Assembly: GCF_023898865.1 (NCBI RefSeq)
Contig: NZ_JAGSOV010000023.1
Coordinates: forward strand, 62,001-126,000
Reading direction: 5' to 3'
DNA from: Pseudonocardia humida
Lineage (GTDB): Bacteria; Actinomycetota; Actinomycetes; Mycobacteriales; Pseudonocardiaceae
Length of the DNA stretch: 64,000 nt
Below are positions 25,061-34,021 of the stretch, in pieces; within the stretch, counting starts at the first letter, position 1, and each line of letters starts with the position of its first letter. The position numbers were made by a program, and so were the translations under genes. Under the pieces are notes generated by a model that saw only the letters and a list, made by a program, of their open reading frames with translations, was not told the origin of the DNA and ran no database searches.

Positions 25061-25894
25061 TCAGTTCGGGGCGAGGCAGAGGACGTAGCCCTCCAGCCCG
25101 CTGCGCCCGATCCCGGACTCCGCCCCGGCCACCGAGCGGCAGGCGACCTCGGCGGGCAGGAAGCCGCCGTCGACGCGCTCGACGACCCGGTAGCCGGCGT
25201 CCGGGGCGCCGCAGTCGACCTTCGCGTAGCCGACCTCGTCGCCGGTCTCGCGCAGGCAGTCGCCCGCCCGGGCGGCGTCCGGCGAGGTCTGCGGGTCGAC
25301 CCCGGCCGGGCCCACGCAGAGCAGGACGTCGGTGACGCCGATGTTCGAGGTGATCACGCCGCTGCTGCTGGTCTGGTCCAGCGCCCACGAGTAGCTCCCG
25401 GTGCTGCCCGGCACGTCGTCGCACTCGAACCCGACCGGGAACACGTCCTCCTCCCGAGTGATCACCTGCGCCTCCGCGCCCGGATCGGCGCAGTCGACCC
25501 GGCGCGCCTCGCCCGTGCCCGATCCCGGATCGACACCGCTCAGGCAGTCGCCCACGGCCGCGACGTTCACCGCCGTGGCCGGATCGGTGTCGGGCGGGCC
25601 GAGGCACAGGCTGAAGTCGCCGTCGTAGTCGGTGAAGCTCTCGGTCACCCCCGCGACGCGGGCGCAGTCGGCGTCGGCGCCGTCGATGCGTTCGAGCACC
25701 CGCAACGGGGCATCGGCGCAGTCCACGGGCGCGTACGAGGTCTCCCCCGTCGACTCCACGCAGTCGCCGGTCTGCGCCGACGCCGCACCGGAGCAGGCGA
25801 CCAGCCCGCCGCACAGCGCGACCGCGAGCAGCGCCGCCGCGACCGGCCACCACCGGCGGGCGGGGGACGGCCTGGCGGTGGCGGGTCGGGTCAC
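25061..25894 (-). CDS. Secreted lipoprotein with three Cys-rich repeats
   Basis: 277 residues. The signal peptide ends in a lipobox (GLVACSG), so the protein should be lipid-anchored outside the membrane. The mature part consists of three tandem units of about 80 residues. Each begins GDC, contains a VDC step about 15-20 residues later, then a third cysteine, and ends in (L/V)CLGP, LLCVGP or VLCLAP, four cysteines per unit. The GTG at 25892-25894 is preceded by GAGGGG. The repeats look like the LppU/SCO3897-type domain of actinomycete lipoproteins. Function unknown. Confidence 0.7.
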   Translation of the reverse strand: MTRPATARPSPARRWWPVAAALLAVALCGGLVACSGAASAQTGDCVESTGETSYAPVDCADAPLRVLERIDGADADCARVAGVTESFTDYDGDFSLCLGPPDTDPATAVNVAAVGDCLSGVDPGSGTGEARRVDCADPGAEAQVITREEDVFPVGFECDDVPGSTGSYSWALDQTSSSGVITSNIGVTDVLLCVGPAGVDPQTSPDAARAGDCLRETGDEVGYAKVDCGAPDAGYRVVERVDGGFLPAEVACRSVAGAESGIGRSGLEGYVLCLAPN

Positions 25895-25974
25895 GGCACA
25901 CCCCTCACGGTTCGATCGGCACCGTCGGTCACCCAACCAGACCGGGGCGTGGTCGGACGCCGTCCGACCGGCCC

Positions 25975-27435
25975 TCAGAGCGGGGGTGGCGTGAAGCCGC
26001 CGAACTCCCGCTCGACGAGCTCGGCGAACCGGATCGTGGTCCGGTCGCCGTAGGCCGGGCCGATCGCCTGCACCCCGATCGGCAGCCCGTCCGGCGAGGT
26101 GCCCAGCGGCAGGACCGTGGCCGGGAGACCGGGCAGCGTGGCCACCCCGGCCAGGGCGAGCTGGTCGAAGTAGCCGTGGCCGGTGCCGTCGATGTCGATC
26201 CGGCGGGCCGGGAACGGGCTGTGGTCGTGGGGGAACGCCGGTGTCGGCGTCACGGGCAGCAGCACCACGTCGAACTCGGCGAACAGCTCCCGCCACCGCC
26301 CGCGCAGCACCGCGCGCCCGTCGGCGGCGTGCATCCACTCGCGGTGGCTGAGCACGGTGCCCCGGGTCCGCTCGGCGTCCAGGCTCCGGTCGTCGGCGTC
26401 GAGGCGCTCGACCGCCGCCCGGGCGTTCGCGTAGGCCCGCGGCGGGAAGGTCGCGCCGAGCTCGGAGAACAGCATCCGCAGGTACACCCGGGCCGCCGCG
26501 TCGAGGTCCGGCAGCAGCGGGCTCCCGTGGGCCACGGCCACGCCGGCCCCGGCCAGGTCGCCGGCGAACCGGTCGATCGCGGCGCGCACGGCCGAGGACG
26601 TCGGCACGGACGGGTGCGTGTCGACGACCAGCACGCGGAACCGCTCCAGCGCGTCGTGCCGCGGCCCGGGCAGGGCGAGGCGGTAGGCGGCGCCGAGGGC
26701 GAGCTCGTCGGGCTCGGCGAGGAGGTCGAGCAGCAGCGCCAGGTCGGCGGCGCTGCGCGCCATCGGCCCGATCACGGCCAGCTCGTGCTCGACGGGCAGC
26801 GCGGGCAGCCCGGGCGGGGTGTGCCCGCGCGCCGGGAGCAGCCCGATCGTCGGCTTGTGCGCGTGCACGCCGCAGAAGTGGGCCGGGTTGCGCAGCGAAC
26901 CGCCGATGTCCGAGCCCAGCGACAGCGCCCCGTAGCCCGCCGCCAGCGCCGCGGCCGAGCCGCCGGAGGAGCCGCCGGGCGTGCGCCCGACGTCCCAGGG
27001 GTTGGCGGTGGTGCCGTGGATGTCGTTGTAGGTCTGCAGGTCGCCCAGGGCGAGCGGCACGTTGGTCACGCCAAGGACGACCGCACCGGCCGCCTTCACC
27101 CGGGCCACGGCCAGCGCGTCGGTGTCCGGGACGGCCCCGGCGAACTCCGGGAAGCCCCACGTCGAGGGCAGCCCGGCCACGTGGAACGACTCCTTGACCG
27201 TCATCGGGACCCCGGTGAGCGGGCCGACCTCCCCGCGGGCCCTGGCCGCGTCGGCGGCGCGCGCGGCGTCCAGCGCCCGGTCGAAGTCCCGCGCGCAGAC
27301 GGCGTTCAGCGCGCCGTCGTACCGCTCGATCCGGGCGATCGCCGCCTGCGCGAGCTCGACCGCCGACACCCGGCCCGCGGCCATGTCGCCGAGCAGCTCC
27401 GTCGCGCTGCGGTACCCCAGCTCCGCCTCACCCAC
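25975..27435 (-). CDS. Amidase (amidase-signature family)
   Basis: 486 residues. The Ser-Ser-Lys catalytic set is present: Lys in GVPMTVKESFHV, the cis-Ser region GRTPGGSSGGSAAALAAG and the nucleophile in LGSDIGGSLRNPA. It hydrolyses an amide to acid and ammonia; the substrate is open, since the family includes acetamidases, peptide amidases and GatA-like proteins. No gatB or gatC lies nearby, so it is not the tRNA amidotransferase. The start is GTG at 27433-27435. Confidence 0.88.
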   Translation of the reverse strand: MGEAELGYRSATELLGDMAAGRVSAVELAQAAIARIERYDGALNAVCARDFDRALDAARAADAARARGEVGPLTGVPMTVKESFHVAGLPSTWGFPEFAGAVPDTDALAVARVKAAGAVVLGVTNVPLALGDLQTYNDIHGTTANPWDVGRTPGGSSGGSAAALAAGYGALSLGSDIGGSLRNPAHFCGVHAHKPTIGLLPARGHTPPGLPALPVEHELAVIGPMARSAADLALLLDLLAEPDELALGAAYRLALPGPRHDALERFRVLVVDTHPSVPTSSAVRAAIDRFAGDLAGAGVAVAHGSPLLPDLDAAARVYLRMLFSELGATFPPRAYANARAAVERLDADDRSLDAERTRGTVLSHREWMHAADGRAVLRGRWRELFAEFDVVLLPVTPTPAFPHDHSPFPARRIDIDGTGHGYFDQLALAGVATLPGLPATVLPLGTSPDGLPIGVQAIGPAYGDRTTIRFAELVEREFGGFTPPPL

Positions 27436-27544
27436 ACCGCTCCCCCTCCGTCGGACCCACTCCTACCACGGGACGAGCCGGTCGGGCCCGACCGGTCCCG
27501 GCCCGCGAGAATGGCGCGCGGACGATCTCGTGGAGGAGGACTCG

Positions 27545-28417
27545 ATGGAGCGCGGCACTCCCCCGGTGCTCGGCGTGGTGCCCGGCGATCCGGGCGCGAC
27601 GCCGCTGCCGGACGGGCGGCAGCTGGCCTGGACCTCGTGGGGCCCGGCGGGCGGGCGGGCGGTCCTGTTCTGCCCCGGGGCGGGCACGGCCGGGTCGCTC
27701 GGCTTCGGCGCCGAGCACCTCCACGAGCTCGGGGTCCGGCTGATCGGCATCGACCGGCCGGGGCTGGGCCGGTCCTCGCCCCGGCCCGGGCGGACCCTCG
27801 CCGACTGGTGCGAGGACGTCGCGCGGCTCGTCGACGGGCACGACGACGTGCGCGCGGTCGGGTTCTCCCAGGGCGCGGTGTTCGCCGCCGCGCTGGCCGG
27901 GGCAGGCGTCGTGCGCGCCGCGGCCCTGGTGTCCGGGCAGGACGACCTGCGCGCGATGCGCGCACACCTCACCGTGGAGGTCGGCGCCATGGTCGACGCG
28001 GTCGCCGACGACCCGTCGGGGTTCGAGGAGTCGGTGCCGGGGTGGGCGGGACCGGACCTGCTGTGGGACCTGACCGTCACCTCCAGCAGCCCGCTCGACG
28101 CCGCCCGGTACACCGCCGCGGACTTCGCGCCGGTGTACCGGGCGGCCCTGGCCGAGGGCTTCGCCCAGGGACCCGCCGGGTACGCGCGGGACCTGGTCCT
28201 CGCGCTCGGGGAGTGGCCGACCCCGCCCGAGCGGATCGACGTGCCGGTCGACCTCTGGTACGGCGGCCGGGACGCCAGCGCGGTCCACTCACCCGACCAC
28301 GGCCGCACCCTCGCCGGGCGCTTCCCGCGCGGACGCCTGCACCTGCTGCCCGACGAGGGCGGGTCGCTGCTGTGGACCCGCTCCGGCGACATCCTCGCCG
28401 CGCTGGTGGCGGCCTGA
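27545..28417 (+). CDS. Alpha/beta hydrolase lacking the usual catalytic His
   Basis: 290 residues of the alpha/beta hydrolase fold: oxyanion region LFCPGAGTAG, IDRPGLGRSS, nucleophile elbow VGFSQGAVFAA (Ser) and the acid region WYGGRDASAV. The final motif, normally GEGH, reads PDEGGSLLW, so the catalytic histidine is replaced by Gly. The protein may be inactive or may use another base. GGAGGA lies 7 bases before the ATG at 27545. Its last 129 bases overlap the convergent transporter gene. Confidence 0.8.
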   Translation: MERGTPPVLGVVPGDPGATPLPDGRQLAWTSWGPAGGRAVLFCPGAGTAGSLGFGAEHLHELGVRLIGIDRPGLGRSSPRPGRTLADWCEDVARLVDGHDDVRAVGFSQGAVFAAALAGAGVVRAAALVSGQDDLRAMRAHLTVEVGAMVDAVADDPSGFEESVPGWAGPDLLWDLTVTSSSPLDAARYTAADFAPVYRAALAEGFAQGPAGYARDLVLALGEWPTPPERIDVPVDLWYGGRDASAVHSPDHGRTLAGRFPRGRLHLLPDEGGSLLWTRSGDILAALVAA

Positions 28418-29323
28418 CCCGGCCGGGTGCCGCCGCACGCCCTGCACGACGACGACGCAGGACAGCACGAGCAGGCCACCGGCGAGCTGCACCGGGGTCA
28501 GGAACTCCCCCAGCGCCAGCGCGGCCAGCGCCGTCGTCACGACCGGCTCGAAGGTCGACAGGATCGCCGCGGACGACGGGCCGATCCGGCGCAGGCCGGC
28601 GAAGAAGGTCAGCATCGCCACCACCGTGGACACGACGGCGATGCACACCAGCCAGAACCACCCCCGCAGCCCGAAGCCCAGCTCGACCCCGCCGGTGGCC
28701 AGGGCGCGGGCGGTGAGGGTGAGCGCGGCGCCCGACATCACCAGCGCGGCGAGCGGAACGGGCGCGAGCCGACCCACGACCGTGTCGGCCACCAGGATGT
28801 AGACGGTGTAGGCCAGGGCCGTGCCGAAGGCCATGAGCGCGCCGATCGGGTCGATCTGCTGGGCACCCGCGCCCGCGAGCACCAGCAGCGTGCCGCCGGA
28901 CGCGGCCACCAGCGCGGCGGCCCGCCGCGCCGTCAGCCGGTCGCGGCCGAGGGCCACCGCGCCCAGCGTGACCAGCAGCGGGTAGGTGTAGAAGATCAGC
29001 GCCAGCAGCGAGGCGTCCATCACCTCCAGCGCCGAGAAGTACAGGCTGGACTGGGTGGCGTAGCCGACGGCGCCCATGCCGAGCGCCGTGACCAGCAGTC
29101 CCGTGGTGGGCCGGGCCGAACGGGCGCCCGTCGCCGCGCCCGAGCGCAGTCCCGGTCGCAGGACCAGCAGCGCCACCAGCAGCACGGCCGCCAGAGCGAA
29201 CCGCACCAGCAGCAGCGTCCCGGTGGGCACGCCCGCCTCGTAGGCGAGCTTCCCGAAGATCGCCATGGCTCCGAAGCAGGCCGCGGAGACCAGGCACAGC
29301 ACAGCACCCATGAGGTCGAGCAT
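28289..29323 (-). CDS. EamA/DMT-family transporter
   Basis: 344 residues. Ten membrane helices form two EamA repeats (about 1-140 and 150-290), with typical features such as LYFSALEVMDASLLALIFYT and ILSTFEPVVTTALAALALGE. It exports or imports small metabolites. The last ~45 residues after VVVVQGVRRHP are polar and are read antisense to the 3' end of the convergent hydrolase gene, so the original stop was probably lost. The start ATG is divergent from a LysR gene and shares its operator region. Confidence 0.85.
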   Translation of the reverse strand: MLDLMGAVLCLVSAACFGAMAIFGKLAYEAGVPTGTLLLVRFALAAVLLVALLVLRPGLRSGAATGARSARPTTGLLVTALGMGAVGYATQSSLYFSALEVMDASLLALIFYTYPLLVTLGAVALGRDRLTARRAAALVAASGGTLLVLAGAGAQQIDPIGALMAFGTALAYTVYILVADTVVGRLAPVPLAALVMSGAALTLTARALATGGVELGFGLRGWFWLVCIAVVSTVVAMLTFFAGLRRIGPSSAAILSTFEPVVTTALAALALGEFLTPVQLAGGLLVLSCVVVVQGVRRHPAGSGRHQRGEDVAGAGPQQRPALVGQQVQASAREAPGEGAAVVG

Positions 29324-29364
29324 CGGTCGAGGGAAACTCCACGTCCAGTGACGATAAGTGGAGC

Positions 29365-29381
29365 TGAATCATTAGGATTCA
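29365..29381. promoter_or_regulatory. LysR-type palindrome and leaderless promoter
   Basis: TGAATC-ATTAG-GATTCA is a perfect 17-base palindrome in the 61-base divergent gap, ending 4 bases before the LysR start. TAGGAT (29373-29378) lies 7 bases before the ATG, as expected for a leaderless -10. A second inverted pair, ACTCCAC/GTGGAG, lies just upstream. Confidence 0.5.
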
Positions 29382-29384
29382 TGG

Positions 29385-30311
29385 ATGGTCAGCTTCGACC
29401 TCCGCCGCCTGCGCCTGCTGCGCGAACTGGAGGAACGCCGCACCCTGGGCGCGGTCGCCACCGCCCTGGGGTACAGCCCGTCCGCGGTCTCCCAGCAGCT
29501 GGCGGTGCTGGAGCGGGAGGTCGGCGCCCGGCTGCTGGAGAAGGCCGGCCGCGGCGTGCGGCTGACCGACGCCGGGCGCCTGCTCGCCCGGCACGCGCGG
29601 ATCCTGCTGTCCGCGGCCGAGGCCGCCGCCGCCGACCTGGCCACCTCGACGGGCGGGGTCCGGGGCGCGGTCCGGGCCAGCGGCATGCAGTCGGCGACCC
29701 GCCGCGTGCTGGTGCCCGCCGTGGCCCGGATGGTGCACGAACACCCCGGGGTGCGGGTGGAGGTGTCCGAGCTCGAGCTCGAACAGGCGCTGCCGGAGCT
29801 GCGCCTGGGCGCGCTCGACGTGGTCATCAGCGACGAGTACGACGGCCACCCCCGCCCGCGGCCCGCCGGCCTGGGCTACGCGCTCCTGCACGAGGAGCCG
29901 CTGGCGCTGGCGCTGCCCGCGGCCCACCCGTTGGCCGCCCCGGGTGGTCCGGTCGCGGTCGGCGCCCTGCGCGAGGAGGCCTGGGCCTGCTCCGACGAGG
30001 GCACCGGCCACCACCAGATGGTGATCGGGACCTGCCGGTCGCTGGGCGGCTACGAACCCGACGTGCGCCACCGCTCCAACGACGCCGACGTGCTGCTCGA
30101 GCTCGTCCGCAGCACGGGCGCCGTGGCCCTGCTGCCCGCGCTGACGCTGCCGGCCGCCGACCCCGCCCTGGCGATCCGGCGGGTGGCCGAGGCCGAGGTC
30201 CGGCGCCGCCTGGTCGTCGTCACCCGCGACGGACCCGCGACGCCCGCGCTGACCGCGTTCCTGGCCGCGGTGACCGACCAGGCCCGCACGCTCACCGCGG
30301 AGCCGAGGTAG
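29385..30311 (+). CDS. LysR-family transcriptional regulator
   Basis: 308 residues. The N-terminal winged helix (about 5-62) reads LRRLRLLRELEERRTLGAVATALGYSPSAVSQQLAVLE. The periplasmic-binding-like effector domain covers 90-300. It is divergent from the EamA transporter, the classic arrangement in which the regulator controls both. The effector is unknown; it is probably the transported compound. Confidence 0.88.
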   Translation: MVSFDLRRLRLLRELEERRTLGAVATALGYSPSAVSQQLAVLEREVGARLLEKAGRGVRLTDAGRLLARHARILLSAAEAAAADLATSTGGVRGAVRASGMQSATRRVLVPAVARMVHEHPGVRVEVSELELEQALPELRLGALDVVISDEYDGHPRPRPAGLGYALLHEEPLALALPAAHPLAAPGGPVAVGALREEAWACSDEGTGHHQMVIGTCRSLGGYEPDVRHRSNDADVLLELVRSTGAVALLPALTLPAADPALAIRRVAEAEVRRRLVVVTRDGPATPALTAFLAAVTDQARTLTAEPR

Positions 30312-30339
30312 GCGACGGCGGAGCCATCAACCCGGTCTA

Positions 30340-30909
30340 TACCGGTGGTCGTACGGCCGTCGCGGGGCCCGACGGCGAGATCCGCCGCGCGCCGCACCAG
30401 CCCCCGCAGGTAGGTGTGCTCGGGGTCGTCGTCGAAGACGGGGTGCCACCACATGGCCTCGATCAGCGGCCCGACCTCGAACGGCACCGGCAGCGCGCGC
30501 ACGCCGCTGTCGAGCGGCAGCAGGTCGACCAGCCTGCGCTGCAGCAGCGCGATCCGGTCGCTGCCGGCGACCAGGGCGGGCACGGTCAGGAAGCTCTCGG
30601 TGACGACCTGGACGGTCGGCTCGATGCCCAGCACGCGCAGCTGCCGCGCGGCCAGCGTCGAGGCGGTCTGGCCGTGGTAGGTCGCGACCCAGGGCAGGGT
30701 CCGCAGGTGCTCGGCGGTCAGGCCGGTGTCGGCGGCGGGGTTCTCCGCGGCCACCACGCACCCCCACTCGTCGCGGTAGAGGTCGGCGTGGGACAGGTCG
30801 GTGATGAAGCCGTGCGGCAGCAGCAGCAGCAGGTCGGTGGTGAGCAGGACCTGGTCGGCGCGCTCGACGGCGTCCGGGGTGTTGGTCGTCAGCCGCAGCC
30901 GCGTCGGGC
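30340..30909 (-). pseudogene. LysR-family effector domain, N-terminus missing
   Basis: This strand encodes about 180 residues of a LysR effector-binding domain: TTDLLLLLPHGFITDLSHADLYRDEW, then LPWVATYHGQTAS and VTESFLTVPALVAGSDRIALLQRRLVD. The DNA-binding domain (~90 residues) is absent. Homology stops at about 30909, exactly where a hydrolase fragment begins on the other strand. The original stop is also gone, since the frame runs on antisense into the intact LysR gene to 30050. It is a remnant. Confidence 0.7.
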
Positions 30910-31193
30910 TGGTCGGCTGGTCGCTGGGCGGCTACTACGCCCCCCGGGCAGCGGCGTTCGAGAAGCGGCTGGCCCTGGTCGTGGCCTGGGGCGCCAACCA
31001 CGACTGGGGCGCCGTGCAGCGCCGCCGCCTCGAACGCGAGGGCGAGCGCCCGGTCCCCCACTACTGGGAGCACGTGCTCTCGGTCTGGGGCCACGCCGAC
31101 CTCGCCGAGTTCATCGACTTCGCCGACGCGCTGAAACTCGACGGCGTCGTCGAGCGCATCGAGGTGCCGTTCCCTACTGCGCCTCCTCCATGA
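30903..31193 (+). pseudogene. Alpha/beta hydrolase, internal fragment
   Basis: About 96 residues from the middle of an alpha/beta hydrolase, beginning at the nucleophile elbow VGWSLGGYYAPRA and continuing through VAWGANHDWGAVQRRRLEREG to DGVVERIEVPF. Both the N-terminal strands and the C-terminal acid and histidine are absent. The fragment is bounded at both ends by pieces of other genes. The family is probably that of FrsA or dihydroxypseudooxynicotine hydrolase. Confidence 0.65.
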
Positions 31194-31509
31194 GGACCCA
31201 CCGGGAGCGCCAGTTGAAGAACGGCTCGACCGAGGTCACCACGGTCGAGAGCGCCACGAGGGCGAACCCGAGGCTCGCCCAGAAGTCCAGGTCCTGCAGC
31301 CCGAGGATCACCGTCGAGGCCGCGGACAGCACGAGCGTGACCATTCGCGTGACCGACGCGGCGGAGCGGAACCGACGCTTGCGCGGCTGGGCCCACCGGA
31401 TGCCGCGCAGTGCCTCGGCTCGCACCCACAGCGCCAGCTCGCGCGGCGTCAGCAGCTCGGGCGGTTCACCGCGGTCCTCGAGGTCCGGTTCCCCGGGTTC
31501 AGCCGCCAC
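31174..31509 (-). pseudogene. DUF4231/SLATT-type membrane protein, C-terminally cut
   Basis: About 111 residues. A polar lead is followed by LALWVRAEALRGIRWAQPRKRRFRSA, then two membrane helices and FFNWRSRWVLMEEA, like the first half of DUF4231/SLATT proteins, which often serve as membrane effectors in nucleotide-signalling defence systems. The usual C-terminal helix region is missing and the stop overlaps the end of the hydrolase fragment. The start (GTG 31507-31509) has no clear ribosome site. It may still make a short protein. Confidence 0.55.
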
Positions 31510-31682
31510 CCGGTGAGGATGGCCAGCCGCGGCCGTCCCGATCAAGCCGCGCGTACGACGTACTCCCGACCGGCTGTCCCCGCCGACCCGGCCGGCTCGC
31601 GGTGACGGGAACCCGCCCGTCCGGGTCACGTCACACGCCGGGGCCACCGGCGGTGTGCGAGATTGCCGGTGGAGGGGATGCC

Positions 31683-32561
31683 ATGAACGCCACGACCACG
31701 GGGCGCGCCCTGCGGGCGACCGCGGTGTGGGGGCTGACGCTCCTGCTCGCGGGCGCCTGCGCGACGGGACCCGCCGAGCGCGGTCCGGCCGCCCCCGCGG
31801 CGATGCCGACCCCCGCTCCGGTGACCGCCGCCCCGCCCCCGACCGGCGCCCCGGCGACCAGCACCGCACCGTCCAGCACCGCACCGTCCAGCACCGCGAT
31901 CGCGCCCACACCGGCGATCACGACCGGAGGGTCGGCCACCGCGGCGGCGCCGGCGCCGGCACCCGCGCCGCTGGAGCGCGGGGACGGCGGGCCCGAGGTC
32001 CTCGCCCTGCAGGAGCGGCTGAGCGCACTCGGGTACTGGCTCGGGACCCCCGACGGCTCGTTCGGCTCGCTCACCCAGCAGGCGGTCTACGCCCTGCAGG
32101 GCGCGGCCGGGCTGCAGCGCGACGGCGTCGTCGGCCCGGCCACCCGCGCGGCGCTGGATGCCGGGACCCGCCCGCGGGCCCGCAGCGACCGCGGCGCGGT
32201 CACCGAGATCGACCGCGACGCCGGGCTGATCAGCTTCGTCCGCGACGGGCAGGTGCAGCTCGTCCTGCACACCTCGACCGGGACGTTCGAGACCTACCGC
32301 CACGACGGCAGGCGCCTGCTCGCCGACACCCCGGAGGGCCGCTTCACCGTCACCTGGGCCCACGACGGCTGGCGGGAGGGCGCGCTCGGGCGCCTCTACC
32401 GGCCCCGCTACTTCCACCCCGACGGCATCGCCGTGCACGGCTACCCGAGCGTGCCCGCCTACCCCGCCTCACACGGTTGCGCCCGGGTGAGCGGCGAGGC
32501 CATGGACATGGTGTGGGCGCGCGACCTGATGCCGCTGCGCAGCGAGGTCCTGGTCTACTGA
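31683..32561 (+). CDS. L,D-transpeptidase with peptidoglycan-binding domain
   Basis: 292 residues. A lipobox-like signal (LLLAGACA) is followed by a low-complexity Pro/Ala/Thr linker (about 33-98) that would span the wall. A PG_binding_1 domain follows (about 100-158; VLALQERLSALGYWLGTPDG). The YkuD catalytic domain ends the protein, with HGYP and SHGCARVS holding the active His and Cys. The enzyme would form or remodel 3-3 cross-links in peptidoglycan. GGAGGGG lies 6 bases before the ATG at 31683. Confidence 0.88.
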   Translation: MNATTTGRALRATAVWGLTLLLAGACATGPAERGPAAPAAMPTPAPVTAAPPPTGAPATSTAPSSTAPSSTAIAPTPAITTGGSATAAAPAPAPAPLERGDGGPEVLALQERLSALGYWLGTPDGSFGSLTQQAVYALQGAAGLQRDGVVGPATRAALDAGTRPRARSDRGAVTEIDRDAGLISFVRDGQVQLVLHTSTGTFETYRHDGRRLLADTPEGRFTVTWAHDGWREGALGRLYRPRYFHPDGIAVHGYPSVPAYPASHGCARVSGEAMDMVWARDLMPLRSEVLVY

Positions 32562-32712
32562 GTCCTCGGGTCACCGCACCGACGTGACGGGCAGGACGGC
32601 GAGCGCGCCCGCGGTGGCGCAGCGCCTGGTCGACGCGGGGTAGGAGCCGAAGCCCAGCACGGCCGGCACGGCGTCGACCGCCATGCCGGCCATGGCGGGC
32701 AGCCCGCGGGGC

Positions 32713-33087
32713 TCAGATGCGGTGCGGAGTCCCCCGCATGCTCCGCCAGCCGGCCGCCGTCTCGCCCCCGGAACGGACGAGCCTGACCCGGGCGTTCGAC
32801 TCCGGCCCGAAGGCCCGCCGCAGCCGCTTGCGGGCGGCCTTCTCCGCGACGCCGGTGAGCTTGCGCTCCCCCCGCGGCCGCGCGGCGCGGAGCACCGCGA
32901 CGAAGCCGTGCTGGCGCAGCCCGCCCTCCCCGACCCGCGCCGCGGGCTCCAGCGAGGGCAGCAGCGCCAGCTCCGCGGTCACCGAGCGCTTCCAGAACGC
33001 CCTGGTCAGCTCCGCCTCCACGACACCGGGGTCGACGTCGGCGGGGACCCGCACCCGCAGCACCGCCATCACAGGATCAGCCGACAC
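32713..33087 (-). CDS. Small conserved-looking protein, unknown
   Basis: 124 residues with an N-terminal strand MAVLRVRVPADVDPGVVEAEL, then LGEGG-type loops and many Arg residues (RPRGERKLTGVAEKAARKRLRRAFG). I do not recognise the family. GTG at 33085-33087 is preferred because GGTGGAGG lies 7 bases upstream; an ATG at 33126 has no site. The 151 bases before the previous stop hold only short frames without support. Confidence 0.55.
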   Translation of the reverse strand: MSADPVMAVLRVRVPADVDPGVVEAELTRAFWKRSVTAELALLPSLEPAARVGEGGLRQHGFVAVLRAARPRGERKLTGVAEKAARKRLRRAFGPESNARVRLVRSGGETAAGWRSMRGTPHRI

Positions 33088-33275
33088 CGCGCGACCTCCA
33101 CCCTCCGGGCGTCCGAGGGCCGTCATGGTAGACCGGGACCGCCGTCGAGGCCGGTTCTGAGGCGCCGGGCCGGCGCGCGAAGATTCTTCCCGACCGACTG
33201 CAAAATCCAGGTCGGCCGATCGTGGAGTCGGTGAACGCCCCCGACGACGGGGGCCGGAACCGGGAGACCGACACC

Positions 33276-33980
33276 GTGAACACCCCCACCATCCCCACCC
33301 GCGCCGGCACCACCTCCTCGCCCGAGGAGCTCACCGCCGACCGCGTCACCAAGTCGCTGCTGGGCTACGGCGTCATCGCCGGCCCGATCTACGTGGTCGC
33401 CTCGCTGACCCAGGCCCTGCTGCGGGAGGGCTTCGACCTCTCCCGGCACGCCTGGAGCCAGCTCGCCCTCGGCGACGCCGGCTGGGTGCAGGTCACCAAC
33501 TTCGTGGTCACCGGCCTCATGCTGATCGCGGCCGCGGTGGGTCTGCGCCGCGCGCTGCGCACCGGGCCCGCCGCCACGTGGTCACCGCGGCTGCTCGCGG
33601 CCTTCGGGCTGAGCATGATCGCCGCGGGGGCCTTCCCGGTCGACCCGGCAGGCGGCTTCCCGGTGGGCGCGGAGCAGGCCACCACGATCAGCGCCACCGC
33701 CGCGGTGCACATGCTGGCCGGCGCGGTCGGCTTCTCCTGCCTCGCCGTCGCACTGGTCCTGCTGGCGCGCCGGTTGTCCGGCGAGGGGTTCGGCCGCCTG
33801 GCCGCCACCTGCCGCACCGTCGGCCCCCTGTTCCTCCTCGCGTTCGTCGCCATGGCCTCCGGTCTGCTCGGACCCGCGGGCATCCCGACGTTCGTCGTCG
33901 CCGTGCTCGCCGTGTTCGCCGTGCTGAGCGTGGCGTTCGTGCACCGCTACCGGCAGATGCCGAACACCGACGGCCGCTGA
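33276..33980 (+). CDS. DUF998-family membrane protein
   Basis: About 234 residues with six hydrophobic helices and the DUF998 pattern GYGVIAGPIYVVASLTQAL, then FDLSRHAWSQLALGDAGWVQ. The function of the family is unknown. The GTG at 33276 has GGGAG upstream; GTG at 33222 is an alternative. It is followed closely by the DGPF protein and ECF sigma gene, and DUF998 proteins often occur in such stress-response clusters. Confidence 0.78.
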   Translation: MNTPTIPTRAGTTSSPEELTADRVTKSLLGYGVIAGPIYVVASLTQALLREGFDLSRHAWSQLALGDAGWVQVTNFVVTGLMLIAAAVGLRRALRTGPAATWSPRLLAAFGLSMIAAGAFPVDPAGGFPVGAEQATTISATAAVHMLAGAVGFSCLAVALVLLARRLSGEGFGRLAATCRTVGPLFLLAFVAMASGLLGPAGIPTFVVAVLAVFAVLSVAFVHRYRQMPNTDGR

Positions 33981-34021
33981 CCCCCCACCCCACCGCACCA
34001 CCGTCCCGGAAGGATCACCCC

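Noticed and set aside
22806-25901. A 1031-residue minus-strand frame
   Set aside because: It is antisense to the amidohydrolase and membrane protein genes and shows no family features.
25975-27435. GatA subunit of the tRNA amidotransferase
   Set aside because: No gatB or gatC nearby and the sequence is more like general amidases.
32562-32712. Short frames in both strands of this gap (for example about 40 codons on the minus strand)
   Set aside because: No ribosome site, family motif or coding signal distinguishes them.
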